Origin: Cytophagales bacterium
Lineage (GTDB): Bacteria > Bacteroidota > Bacteroidia > Cytophagales > Cyclobacteriaceae
DNA length: 27,860 nt
Direction: 5' to 3'
Assembly (NCBI GenBank): GCA_003500135.1
Contig: DNTA01000109.1
Coordinates: 1 to 27,860 of the forward strand
A program made the position numbers and the translations under genes. Below, one piece after another: positions 1 through 8,019 of the stretch (position 1 is its first letter; every line of letters starts with the position of its first letter). Below the pieces are notes generated by a model. That model searched no databases. It saw only the letters and a program-made list of their open reading frames with translations, and had not been told where the DNA came from.

Positions 1-130
1 CCATAAGCAGGGCCGACATCTGGTAGTCCGGTATTTGATCTGTGGTGTAGCCATCGATCAAATATCCGATCTCTTTTTCGGTGAGCCCCTGTCCTTTCTT
101 CTTTTTTTCGATAAGGCTTGTAACGGTCAT
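1..130 (-). CDS. deoA: Thymidine / pyrimidine-nucleoside phosphorylase, N-terminal fragment
   Basis: Only the first 43 codons lie in the window; the gene continues past base 1. The protein starts MTVTSLIEKKKKG and runs through LTEKEIGYLIDGY to IPDYQMSALLM. That segment is the signature of the small alpha-helical N-terminal domain of thymidine/pyrimidine-nucleoside phosphorylases, which cleave (deoxy)nucleosides with phosphate in pyrimidine salvage. The related TrpD domain does not carry the IPDYQMSALLM form, so anthranilate phosphoribosyltransferase is less likely. The ATG at 130 is chosen because it aligns with the usual family start. The active-site residues are outside the window, so thymidine versus general pyrimidine specificity cannot be judged. 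It is divergent from the glycosyltransferase that follows. Confidence 0.8.
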   Translation of the reverse strand, partial: MTVTSLIEKKKKGQGLTEKEIGYLIDGYTTDQIPDYQMSALLM

Positions 131-304
131 TTATTGGATATTTTGGAGGGTTGAAGTTAAGGTATTTCAACTAAAAATGAGGAAGGATCAATTGGATATA
201 TATTCTATTCAGCGCATTGATGAATTGGCAGATAAATGACAATTAATGTAAAAATATAAGGTCATGTAGGTCACCAATTGATATTTATATATAATTGCGA
301 TGAA
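131..304. other. Divergent intergenic region deoA / GT2
   Basis: This AT-rich spacer between two divergent genes should hold both promoters. No full -33/-7 pair with correct spacing was recognised. A small imperfect inverted repeat (GTTGAA at 150-155 with TTCAAC at 166-171) lies in the leader of the phosphorylase. Nothing else stands out. Confidence 0.4.
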
Positions 305-997
305 ATGTCAAATATGAAAATCGTACGTGTGGTCATTCCGGCGCATAATGAGTCGGCATCCATAGGAAAAGTAGTCCAGGCTATTCCAGAAGCCCTTGTG
401 GCTGAAATTGTGGTGGTCAACAATGCCTCAACAGATACGACAAAGGATGTAGCTGAAAGTTGGGGGGCCACCGTGCTCGATCAACCTCTGAAAGGTTACG
501 GCCATAGCTGCCTGATGGGTATAGCGCATTGCACGCAAAAGGGTACGGATATCATTGTATTTCTCGACGGTGACTTCTCCGATTACCCTGAAGAAATGCC
601 TCTGGTACTGAAACCCATTTTAGAGCAAAATGCTGATCTGGTGATTGGCTCAAGGGCTCTTGGTGACCGGGAGTCTGGCTCGATGACCTTTCCACAAGTA
701 TTTGGCAATTGGCTGGCCACAAGATTGATCCGGTTGTTTTTTGGCGTTCAGTTCACTGACCTGGGGCCCTTCAGGGCCATTACAACAAAGGCCCTCGAAA
801 AGCTCGATATGCGAGACAAAACCTATGGTTGGACTGTCGAAATGCAGGTAAAAGCGGCTAAACTGGGTTTGCGATGTGTTGAAGTACCGGTTAACTACCG
901 CCGAAGGATAGGAAAAAGCAAAGTGTCAGGTACGATAAAAGGCGCTTTTATGGCCGGAGTTAAGATTTTATGGACGATATTTAAGTATGCAAAGTAG
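305..997 (+). CDS. Family 2 glycosyltransferase, polyprenyl-phosphate sugar synthase-like
   Basis: This is a GT-A fold GT2 enzyme of about 230 residues. Visible landmarks are the N-terminal VVIPAHNES motif, NNASTDTT (residues 39-46, nucleotide binding), the metal site DGD (88-90), ADLVIGSR (110-117) and TDLGPFRAI (151-159). The C-terminal part TYGWTVEMQVKAAKLGL followed by YRRRIGKSKVSGT is typical of a bacterial DPM1/DPG-like subgroup. It lacks the C-terminal membrane helices found in some relatives. By family it would move a sugar from a nucleotide donor to a lipid phosphate or similar acceptor at the inner membrane face; the actual substrate is not visible. An upstream TTG at 278 is in frame, but ATG at 305 or 314 fits the family start better; neither has a clear ribosome site. 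Its stop overlaps the next gene by 11 bp, indicating co-expression. Confidence 0.85.
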   Translation: MSNMKIVRVVIPAHNESASIGKVVQAIPEALVAEIVVVNNASTDTTKDVAESWGATVLDQPLKGYGHSCLMGIAHCTQKGTDIIVFLDGDFSDYPEEMPLVLKPILEQNADLVIGSRALGDRESGSMTFPQVFGNWLATRLIRLFFGVQFTDLGPFRAITTKALEKLDMRDKTYGWTVEMQVKAAKLGLRCVEVPVNYRRRIGKSKVSGTIKGAFMAGVKILWTIFKYAK

Positions 998-2360
998 CTT
1001 GCAGAGGATTGTCTCAATCAGGATAAGCAGTATTACCAGTTATTTTTTAATAGCCGGAAGTATAATCTCCTATCTTTTAATTGCCTATTACACGCAAAGG
1101 ACAGACCACCTGCAGTTGTTTTTGTCCTACACTTTTGTTTGTGCCGCGTATTTACTTTTATTGCGGTCAGGCATATCCAACAGGGAATTACTTGCCTCTT
1201 CCATTTTGTTTAGGCTACTGTTTTTATTGGCTGTTCCCGCATTATCCGACGATTTTTACCGCTTTATCTGGGATGGCAGTATGCTGGAAGCCGGCATAAA
1301 TCCATTTGCCTATACACCGGATGAACTATTGAATTCCGGCAGGGACCTGTCGATGAAATATCTCGATATATATCCATTGTTGAACTCACAGCCCAATCCC
1401 ACCATATACCCGCCTACCAATCAGTTCGTTTTTTGGATTGCTGCTGCAATTGGCCAGGGGAATGTTTTACATGCCACACTCGTTATGCGTGTTTTTGCCT
1501 TGCTGGCTGAATTCATGTCGCTCTACTTTATCAGGGCGCTACTGGTGCGCTATGGTATGGACACCCGAAAAATGTTCCTATATGCCCTCAATCCGTTGGT
1601 GATCATAGAGTTGACCGGAAATTTACATTTTGAGTTTTTCATGGTGCTCTTTACTATCGCATCATTATATTTCCTACACAGGCATCTTACTGTGCTATCT
1701 GGTCTATCTATGTCGTTTGCCATTGCTTCCAAGTTATTGCCCTTAATGTTCCTCCCATTCTTCCTGAAAAGGATAAGGATCAAAAAATTCATGATATGGC
1801 TTGCGGTGATTTTCCCTCTGAGCTTTTTATTGTTCCTCTCTCTTCTCGACAATGATTTTATATCCGGGATGCAAAGCAGCGCCTCGCTCTATTTCAAAAA
1901 ATTTGAGTTCAATGCCAGCATTTATTACTTAGTGAGGGAAGTAGGGTATTGGTTGTATGGCTATAATATAATCCAAACGGCGGGTCCGCGATTGGCCTTG
2001 GCGGCCTTTGTTTTAATTCTGCTTGCATTTATTTTTGAAAAGTATAATGAAGAAAAACTTCCGGTTACACTTATGTGGCCATTGTTTATTTATCTGGCCC
2101 TGGCTTCTATTGTCCACCCCTGGTATATTATCCCGTTAGTGGCTTTTTCGGTTTTCTCGCACTACCGATTTCCGGTCGTGTGGTCTTTCGCTGCATTTTT
2201 TAGCTATGCGGGCTACAATGCCTATGGATTTGAGCATCCTTACTTAATCTACGCTTTGGAGTACATCCTGGTATTTGGTGTAGCGGTGTATGAGTTGAAA
2301 AGAAAATTCCCCTTTGGCATTTCGGGTTTGAAACAGCTCAAGCAATCATTTACCTCCTGA
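987..2360 (+). CDS. Multi-pass membrane GT-C (GT87/MptB-like) glycosyltransferase
   Basis: This 457-residue protein is almost entirely hydrophobic, with roughly ten or more membrane spans. Between early spans sits DDFYRFIWDG (residues 88-97) followed by EAGINPFAY (101-109). The acidic pair before an aromatic/Arg stretch in the first outer loop, then a NPF/NPY-type motif, is the usual layout of GT-C polyprenyl-phosphate-dependent mannosyltransferases (GT87, MptA/MptB-like). Such enzymes use lipid-phosphate sugars on the outer face of the membrane. The ATG at 987 lies inside the last codons of the preceding GT2 gene (11-bp overlap), so the two are very probably made together, one charging the lipid and the other using it. 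The acceptor is unknown. It ends 8 bp from the convergent TPR gene. Confidence 0.75.
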   Translation: MQSSLQRIVSIRISSITSYFLIAGSIISYLLIAYYTQRTDHLQLFLSYTFVCAAYLLLLRSGISNRELLASSILFRLLFLLAVPALSDDFYRFIWDGSMLEAGINPFAYTPDELLNSGRDLSMKYLDIYPLLNSQPNPTIYPPTNQFVFWIAAAIGQGNVLHATLVMRVFALLAEFMSLYFIRALLVRYGMDTRKMFLYALNPLVIIELTGNLHFEFFMVLFTIASLYFLHRHLTVLSGLSMSFAIASKLLPLMFLPFFLKRIRIKKFMIWLAVIFPLSFLLFLSLLDNDFISGMQSSASLYFKKFEFNASIYYLVREVGYWLYGYNIIQTAGPRLALAAFVLILLAFIFEKYNEEKLPVTLMWPLFIYLALASIVHPWYIIPLVAFSVFSHYRFPVVWSFAAFFSYAGYNAYGFEHPYLIYALEYILVFGVAVYELKRKFPFGISGLKQLKQSFTS

Positions 2361-2368
2361 TGAAAACT

Positions 2369-3511
2369 TCATGGTGCAAGGGCGCTGGCTCTTTTTTGAG
2401 CCCGGTCACGTATGGTACTGTAAGAAGCCGCTTTGGCCGATTTTTTGTAAGAGGCCAGCGCTTCATCTTTTTGTTGAAGGGCTTCCCTGCTTTGCCCGAG
2501 GTAGAGATGTAAAAGGCTGCTATAGTGTGATATGTCAAAGTTTTCAACTTCTTCAATTTCAAGAGCTGTTTCTAAAATATCAACAGCCTTTTGATAGTTG
2601 CCTTCCTGGTAAAAATATATCCCATCCAGCACTTTACTCACAAATTGGTAATAAACATGATTTTCCTGTTTGATTTTGTCAATTATTGGTTTTGCTTTTT
2701 CAAAACTGCCGAGGGCCAGTAGGTTTTCGGTATATAGGATATTGAAAGGGATATTATTGGGATAGTTGTCATAAAGCTTTTTGGCATATATGATCGAACT
2801 GTTTGGCAGACCTTCATAATGAAGGTAAATGTGTGAAAGATAATTCAACGATTCGGCCTTTGTAAAAACAGCCATTTGTGCAGCTTTTTTCAACATGATA
2901 ATTCCTTCTTGCTTATCTCCGCTTTTGAATATCCAAACGAAAGGCTTGAAGAATGGATTTTCCTCGGGGTACTTTACACGATAATAGTTGTATATGCCAG
3001 AAGAAAAATAGAATTCAGGATATTTATCTATCAATTCAAAACCATCAATGAGGTATCTATAGGCGTTTTTTGCCATTCCCAGCGCCTTCATGTCTTCATC
3101 TACATCAGCATAAAGCTGGGCCAGGTAGCCATAAGCTGCCATTGAGAAAAAAGTAGCTTCCACTTCATCTTCATCATGCGAAAATCTATATTCACATTTC
3201 TCAATGGTCTTATTTAATTGATCAACGAAGTAGTTAAACGGCTTAGTATTTTTCAACAGCGGCCTGTGTTGCCAAAAGGTTTTAAATGCTTTTAATAGAT
3301 TAATTGAAGGGTGCTGCGGCCATCTGCGCTCAAGTTTTACAATCATTGTATTGGCTTCATCGAACTCAAAATTATAGATCATCTGCATAGTGCGATCCAT
3401 ATCAGAAACTGTTGCCTCATCTTTGAATAGATCATCCTGTGCATTTACTTGTACAAAAGCTAGAAGTAAAAGGCTGATCAATATATGAAACAGTTGAAAG
3501 ACTCTTGACAT
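2369..3511 (-). CDS. Secreted/periplasmic TPR-repeat protein
   Basis: The product is 380 residues from the ATG at 3511. It begins MSRVFQLFHILISLLLLAFV and then VNAQDD, a standard signal peptide with cleavage after NAQ or nearby, so it is exported. The rest is alpha-helical with tetratricopeptide-like repeats, clearest near the C-terminus (for example GNYQKAVDILETALEIE, then LHLYLGQSREALQQKDEALASYKKS). An in-frame TTG 30 bases upstream gives a longer reading but would bury the signal peptide, so ATG is preferred. It lies 61 bp downstream of the DUF2461 gene on the same strand and may be read with murF. TPR proteins of this kind act as scaffolds; no partner can be named. Confidence 0.75.
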   Translation of the reverse strand: MSRVFQLFHILISLLLLAFVQVNAQDDLFKDEATVSDMDRTMQMIYNFEFDEANTMIVKLERRWPQHPSINLLKAFKTFWQHRPLLKNTKPFNYFVDQLNKTIEKCEYRFSHDEDEVEATFFSMAAYGYLAQLYADVDEDMKALGMAKNAYRYLIDGFELIDKYPEFYFSSGIYNYYRVKYPEENPFFKPFVWIFKSGDKQEGIIMLKKAAQMAVFTKAESLNYLSHIYLHYEGLPNSSIIYAKKLYDNYPNNIPFNILYTENLLALGSFEKAKPIIDKIKQENHVYYQFVSKVLDGIYFYQEGNYQKAVDILETALEIEEVENFDISHYSSLLHLYLGQSREALQQKDEALASYKKSAKAASYSTIRDRAQKRASALAP

Positions 3512-3572
3512 GAATAAGGTTGATTGGCGATTTGGGATCAATCTTGTTTAGAATGCATACTAATAACAACAA

Positions 3573-4229
3573 TCATTCCAACGATCTATTTAAAAATTGG
3601 TTAAATGGAAGCAATATTTTAAATCTTTCGATTAGGTATTCATCAAAGCCTGATTGTGTTGTGACCTGTTCATCAAAATTATGCATAGTGATGTAGCTTT
3701 TGTATTTCAGAAGATCAATATTAGGGTCATCGGGTGAATAATCCTTAGGGGCACGCTTTAATTGTTCGCCCGTAAGTCCTCCAAATTCTTTTTGAAAGTC
3801 GGGATCATTCAGGATTTTCCTGAATTCATTGGCATTATAGTCTATCTCCTGTCTTATTTTCTTCAATATTTCTCCCTGTGGCATATAAATACCACCAGCC
3901 AAAAAAGACTGGCCAGGCTGAAAATGCAGATAATAGGTCGCTTTTGGAGATTTCTTCCCGCCCGGTGTGATCGCTGCCCCAAAGTTGTTTTTGTAGGGAA
4001 GTTTATTCTTACTAAACCGAATGTCACGGTGTATTCGGAAGGTACAATCTTTGGGGGTCAGTCCAATAATTGATTTATCAAATTGACTGATGGATTGAAT
4101 AAGGTGTTGCACCAATGCTTCAAACTCGCTTTTAGCTTCCTGGTAAAACGGCTTGTTTTCAGCCATCCATTCGCGGCTGTTGTTTTCGTCGAGCTTTTTC
4201 AGAAAGTCGAATATCAGGTCGTAATTCAT
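3573..4229 (-). CDS. DUF2461 (TIGR02453) family protein
   Basis: This 218-residue soluble protein has the usual size of the family. It starts with a helical segment FLKKLDENNSREWMAENK, a hallmark of DUF2461, and contains FRIHRDIRFSKNKLPYK, then GAAITPGGKKS and YYLHFQPGQSFLAGGIYMP, all family-typical. Function is unestablished in the literature known to me. It starts 2 bp after the murF stop codon, so translation is probably coupled to murF. No signal peptide or membrane span is seen, implying a cytoplasmic location. No residue pattern points to a specific catalytic chemistry. Confidence 0.85.
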   Translation of the reverse strand: MNYDLIFDFLKKLDENNSREWMAENKPFYQEAKSEFEALVQHLIQSISQFDKSIIGLTPKDCTFRIHRDIRFSKNKLPYKNNFGAAITPGGKKSPKATYYLHFQPGQSFLAGGIYMPQGEILKKIRQEIDYNANEFRKILNDPDFQKEFGGLTGEQLKRAPKDYSPDDPNIDLLKYKSYITMHNFDEQVTTQSGFDEYLIERFKILLPFNQFLNRSLE

Positions 4230-4231
4230 AG

Positions 4232-5512
4232 TTATAGATGGTCAATAATTTTTTCGAGCGCCATGCCCCGAGAGCCCTTGATTAATATGGTTTTTCCCGA
4301 CCATTTTTGTTGGTCCAGATATTCAATTAACGATTTTCGATCTAAAAAGTGTTGACTTTTTTCATTTTTAGCTGCAGCATATTGCATATCCTTTCCACAT
4401 AGAAGCGCCATTTCCAGGTTCATTTGGGCAGTAAACGTTCCGATATCGGCATGTTCATTGGCGCTATCCTCGCCCAGCTCAAACATATCACCTAAAATAG
4501 CCACCTTCGACTTTCCCTCCATGAGTTGCAGGGTTTCCAAAGCTGCTTTCATCGAGGTCGGATTGGCATTATAGGCATCCATCAGGATGGTATTGCCTCC
4601 TTTTTCCATGATCTGAGACCGGTTGTTTTGTGGTGAATACCCGCTTAAAACTTTGATCATATCATCTTCGGGTATACCAAAATATTTACCAATGCACAAT
4701 GCTGTGGCAATGTTATCGAAGTTAAAACCACCCACCATATGGGTTTTAAGAAGCTTGCCGCTTTCAGTTTTAAGATGGACAAAAGGGTTGGCTGAGATCA
4801 ATGTTGCCGGATAAAAGCTGCCTTTTTCGGGGTAAAACACAGGGTTTCTCATTCTCCTGGCCATTTTTTTTAATACTTCCTGCCGCGTATTGACAAATAT
4901 AACACCTTCATGTTGGATGAGGTAATGGTACATTTCGCTTTTGCCACGGATAACACCTTCATAACCGCCAAAGTACCCGATATGGGCCTTGCCGATATTT
5001 GTGATCAGCCCGTGTGTAGGTTGTCCTATACGGCACAATTCAGCAATATCGCCTACACGGTTTGCGCCCATTTCAAGAATAACCAGTTCTGCACCCGCAG
5101 GCTTGGCAAGAATGGTCAGCGGTACCCCAATATGGTTGTTTAAATTACCCGTGGTCGTATGGACTTTATACTTTTGCCGGAGTACCAGGTTCATCAGTTC
5201 TTTGGTAGTAGTTTTGCCATTTGATCCCGTAAGGGCCAGTACCGGAATATCCCATTGTTTTCTGTAGTGTATGGCCAGGTTTTGCAAAGCAGAAAGCGTA
5301 TCATCGACAACAAAGTAACGATCATCTTTTTTGTGTTTCTGATCATCAATCACTGCTAGCCCGGCGCCTTTTTCAATGGCCTTTTCGGCGAAGGCATTGG
5401 CATTGAAGTTGGGTCCTTTTAGTGCAAAAAATATATTGCCCGATTTTATCGTACGCGTATCAGTGCTTACACCTGTTGACTTTAAAAAATGTTGGTATAA
5501 CTGTTCTATCAT
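4232..5512 (-). CDS. murF: UDP-N-acetylmuramoyl-tripeptide--D-alanyl-D-alanine ligase
   Basis: MurF adds the D-Ala-D-Ala dipeptide to the UDP-MurNAc tripeptide using ATP, the last cytoplasmic step of peptidoglycan precursor synthesis. The 426-residue protein has the Mur ligase order: an N-terminal substrate domain containing STDTRTIKSGNIFFALKGPN (16-35), the ATP loop GSNGKTTTKE (96-105), EMGANRVGDI (147-156) and DAYNANPTSM in the C-terminal domain. DTR..KSGNIFFAL and DAYNANP separate MurF from MurE/MurC. Length is slightly short for MurF but complete. The ATG at 5512 starts at the family N-terminus. It appears to lead a minus-strand transcription unit with DUF2461 and possibly the TPR gene. 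Confidence 0.95.
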   Translation of the reverse strand: MIEQLYQHFLKSTGVSTDTRTIKSGNIFFALKGPNFNANAFAEKAIEKGAGLAVIDDQKHKKDDRYFVVDDTLSALQNLAIHYRKQWDIPVLALTGSNGKTTTKELMNLVLRQKYKVHTTTGNLNNHIGVPLTILAKPAGAELVILEMGANRVGDIAELCRIGQPTHGLITNIGKAHIGYFGGYEGVIRGKSEMYHYLIQHEGVIFVNTRQEVLKKMARRMRNPVFYPEKGSFYPATLISANPFVHLKTESGKLLKTHMVGGFNFDNIATALCIGKYFGIPEDDMIKVLSGYSPQNNRSQIMEKGGNTILMDAYNANPTSMKAALETLQLMEGKSKVAILGDMFELGEDSANEHADIGTFTAQMNLEMALLCGKDMQYAAAKNEKSQHFLDRKSLIEYLDQQKWSGKTILIKGSRGMALEKIIDHL

Positions 5513-5563
5513 GAATTAGCCGGATTTTGGCGCTAAAATAGGATACTGATGTGACGTTTGTTC

Positions 5564-5571
5564 CAAATATA
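5564..5571 (-). promoter_or_regulatory. Candidate -7 element for murF
   Basis: On the minus strand the bases read TATATTTG, an exact match to the Bacteroidota -7 consensus TAnnTTTG. It lies about 50 bp before the murF ATG. No good TTTG was seen at the -33 distance, so this is a half-site only. Confidence 0.35.
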
Positions 5572-5688
5572 TCGTTCTTTTTTGCAGATATTGTCACCTC
5601 GGGGCTAAAATGTCGCGTTATCGATGTAAATTGCCATTGTTGGAAACAAAAAAGCCCACATTTTTATTATGAGTACTAAAAAGCCGGA

Positions 5689-7842
5689 ATGAAGCAGTTC
5701 ACGACCATATTTGTTTTTTCTATCCTGACATTCCAGTTATTTGCCCAGTCAGTTATGATCAGGGGAAATGGTGTGCCTGTTGTTCAATCGGGCGAAGTAC
5801 TCGATATGCCCTGGTCGGGAGGGATTAATGCACCACAGCCGGCTAACCTAACAATTGCCAGTGACAGAAGAGGTGTTTTAATTTATGATAAGGCATCTGA
5901 TAACTATCAGTTTTATTGGAGGGAACAGGCTGAATGGCGCATGGAAACATACGACCACAAGATGCCTGATACAAAACCGGGTTGGAGCTTACTGCGCGAC
6001 TATAACTGTGATGGCAAAATGGACTTGTTCACTACCGGAAACGACGGGGTAGAAGTATATCAGAATGTAGGTGAAAATGAGCCTGAATGGGAATTGGAAA
6101 GCGCTTCATTACGCACATTGGGTAGCTCAGGAGTGATCAACCTGATCATTAACAGCAGTGATATTCCCGCCATAGACGACGTGGATGGTGATGGTGATCT
6201 GGATATTCTGGTTTACAATTTTGCCATAGGGGGTTTTATACGCTATCACCAAAATATGAGTATGGAAAAATACGGTCACTGCGACTCGTTGGATTATGTA
6301 TTTGCAAACCGGCGTTGGGGAAGCTTTGAGGAGTGCGACTGTAAACTTTATGCCTTTAATGGGCAGACATGCAGTGATATTTCAGCCGGTAAGGTTCTTC
6401 ATGCCGGAGGTAAATCCTTATTGGCGCTGGATGTGGATGACGATGGTGATGTAGATCTGTTTGGAGGCCAGGAAGATTGCCCGGACCTTTATTTTTTTGA
6501 AAATACCGGATCGGTGGGTAACGATTTCTTCGGCAGTTACCAAACTGATTATCCGGATCCGACACAGGAAGTACAAATCGATTATTTACCGGCAGCATAT
6601 TATACAGATCTTAATCTTGATGGCGTGCCCGATCTCGCCGTAGCGCCAAACCTTAACACCAATGAATTCAATACACTGGATTTCTCGCAAACTTTATGGT
6701 TGTATGAAAATACTGCTACGAAAGACAATCCTGAATTCAATTTTCACAGCAAAAATTATTTACAGAATGAGATGCTGGATTTCGGTGAGAATAGCGTTCC
6801 CGTAGTCATTGACATTGACAATGATATTGATCAGGACATACTCGTGGCATCCAATGGCTTCGAAAAGGATGGGCGTTATGTTGGCTATATCACCCTATTG
6901 GAAAATACCGGAAATTATTTCTCACCTACTTTTGAAGTTAAAGACAACAATTTTTTAAATATACCTGCGTTTTCCTTGATCAATGTTCAGATGGACATAA
7001 TACCCGAGTCGGAAGGGGTGGCTATTTTTGTAACTGGGTGGCAAGCGGATGAAGGGAAAAGCGAAACCCATGTGTTTAGAAAGGACTTGGAAACAGGGGA
7101 ATGGACCGATGCATTCCAGGAAAGTTTTTCACTGCCAATCCGTTCTTTGGATGCGGTTGAATTCTGGGATAGCGACCAGGATGGGGATTACGATCTGATG
7201 GTAGGAAAGGCCGACGGTTCTTTACAGTACTGGCAAAATGACGGCGATTACCTTTACACACTCATCAGTAATGCCTATCTGGATATAGAAAGAGACTTCA
7301 CCGGTACACGGTTAAATTTAGTTCCGTTTATCACGTATTGGGATGAGGATAATTTAAGAGATGTATTACTGACCGATCAACGTGGCGAGGCCTATATAAT
7401 ATTAGATTTTGAAAATTCATCCGGTATAACACCAGTTACCGTGCAATCAGGTAATTCAGATTTGCAAAAGGTATTCGATGTACAGAGCTGGCTATCAGTA
7501 GGAACATTGGAAGGAGGGCAAAGGGTGATAATTGCCGGAGGTGTTCGTGGAGGGTTGCAATGGCTGACGCCTGAAAACGGAGACAGCGATGAGGAGAAAG
7601 CCCGGTTACTGGTTTTTCCGAATCCGGTATTAAGAAACCAAAAGCTTCGTTTATTATCTGATGACATCATGCAAATCAGTTTGATAAGTATGGATGGTAA
7701 AATTGTCATGCCCCATTTCAAATTACCTGCCAATGAGGAAATGCAACTCGAAGTTTCCCATTTATCAGATGGAATTTATATATTAAGATCCGAAGACAGC
7801 ATGGGCCGTCGCGATAGCAGGCGCGTTTTGATTAAAAAATGA
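5689..7842 (+). CDS. Secreted FG-GAP/VCBS-like repeat protein with T9SS type A sorting domain
   Basis: The 717-residue product starts with a signal peptide (MKQFTTIFVFSILTFQLFAQ). Seven Asp-rich loops resembling calcium-binding FG-GAP/VCBS blades are visible: near 104-114 (DYNCDGKMDLF), 164-175 (DVDGDGDLDILV), 248-260 (DVDDDGDVDLFGG), 307-318 (DLNLDGVPDLAV), 375-387 (DIDNDIDQDILV), 494-506 (DSDQDGDYDLMVG) and a weaker one at 551-562, suggesting a beta-propeller. Residues about 638-717 form a Por/type IX secretion sorting domain: LLVFPNPV, then SLISMDGKIV, then LSDGIYILR and a basic end. The protein is therefore predicted to cross the outer membrane through T9SS and be released or anchored at the surface. 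Binding target unknown. It stands alone on its strand before the phosphofructokinase and is divergent from murF. Confidence 0.85.
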   Translation: MKQFTTIFVFSILTFQLFAQSVMIRGNGVPVVQSGEVLDMPWSGGINAPQPANLTIASDRRGVLIYDKASDNYQFYWREQAEWRMETYDHKMPDTKPGWSLLRDYNCDGKMDLFTTGNDGVEVYQNVGENEPEWELESASLRTLGSSGVINLIINSSDIPAIDDVDGDGDLDILVYNFAIGGFIRYHQNMSMEKYGHCDSLDYVFANRRWGSFEECDCKLYAFNGQTCSDISAGKVLHAGGKSLLALDVDDDGDVDLFGGQEDCPDLYFFENTGSVGNDFFGSYQTDYPDPTQEVQIDYLPAAYYTDLNLDGVPDLAVAPNLNTNEFNTLDFSQTLWLYENTATKDNPEFNFHSKNYLQNEMLDFGENSVPVVIDIDNDIDQDILVASNGFEKDGRYVGYITLLENTGNYFSPTFEVKDNNFLNIPAFSLINVQMDIIPESEGVAIFVTGWQADEGKSETHVFRKDLETGEWTDAFQESFSLPIRSLDAVEFWDSDQDGDYDLMVGKADGSLQYWQNDGDYLYTLISNAYLDIERDFTGTRLNLVPFITYWDEDNLRDVLLTDQRGEAYIILDFENSSGITPVTVQSGNSDLQKVFDVQSWLSVGTLEGGQRVIIAGGVRGGLQWLTPENGDSDEEKARLLVFPNPVLRNQKLRLLSDDIMQISLISMDGKIVMPHFKLPANEEMQLEVSHLSDGIYILRSEDSMGRRDSRRVLIKK

Positions 7843-8019
7843 GTTTTAACGGGCTCAAATGATGAATGTCATGTATTACCGCTATGGCATGCTGTATTTT
7901 AACCGGAAATATTCATTTGCCAGAGATATGTGATTTGATCGGCAAATATTGAAAACGCCAGCTATTTACTGGCGTTGATAATGAATAGCTAAATTTTAAC
8001 CTCATAAACCAGTTTTCTT
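7843..8019 (+). other. Intergenic region with two hairpins before PPi-PFK
   Basis: This spacer holds two inverted repeats on the transcript strand: ATTTGCC (7915-7921) with GGCAAAT (7941-7947), and AACGCCAG (7954-7961) with CTGGCGTT (7969-7976). Neither is followed by a run of T, so neither is a convincing intrinsic terminator. They may mark the 3' end of the upstream message or a 5' leader structure of the phosphofructokinase. Confidence 0.5.

Noticed and set aside
278..304. TTG start extending the GT2 protein by nine residues
   Set aside because: The extension (IFIYNCDE) is AT-rich, not family-like, and ATG codons at 305 and 314 fit the conserved N-terminus.
1550..1852. Minus-strand open frame inside the GT-C gene
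   Set aside because: It is antisense to a clearly coding membrane protein, with no family features; the same applies to other antisense frames, for example 9850-10206 and 17048-17527.
2387..2402. GGCTC-TTTTTT-GAGCC hairpin as terminator between GT-C and TPR genes
   Set aside because: Stem is only 5 bp, lies inside the TPR coding end, and its T run is in the loop rather than after the stem.
3512..3541. TTG start extending the TPR protein
   Set aside because: It would put ten polar residues before a well-formed signal peptide; ATG 3511 is better.
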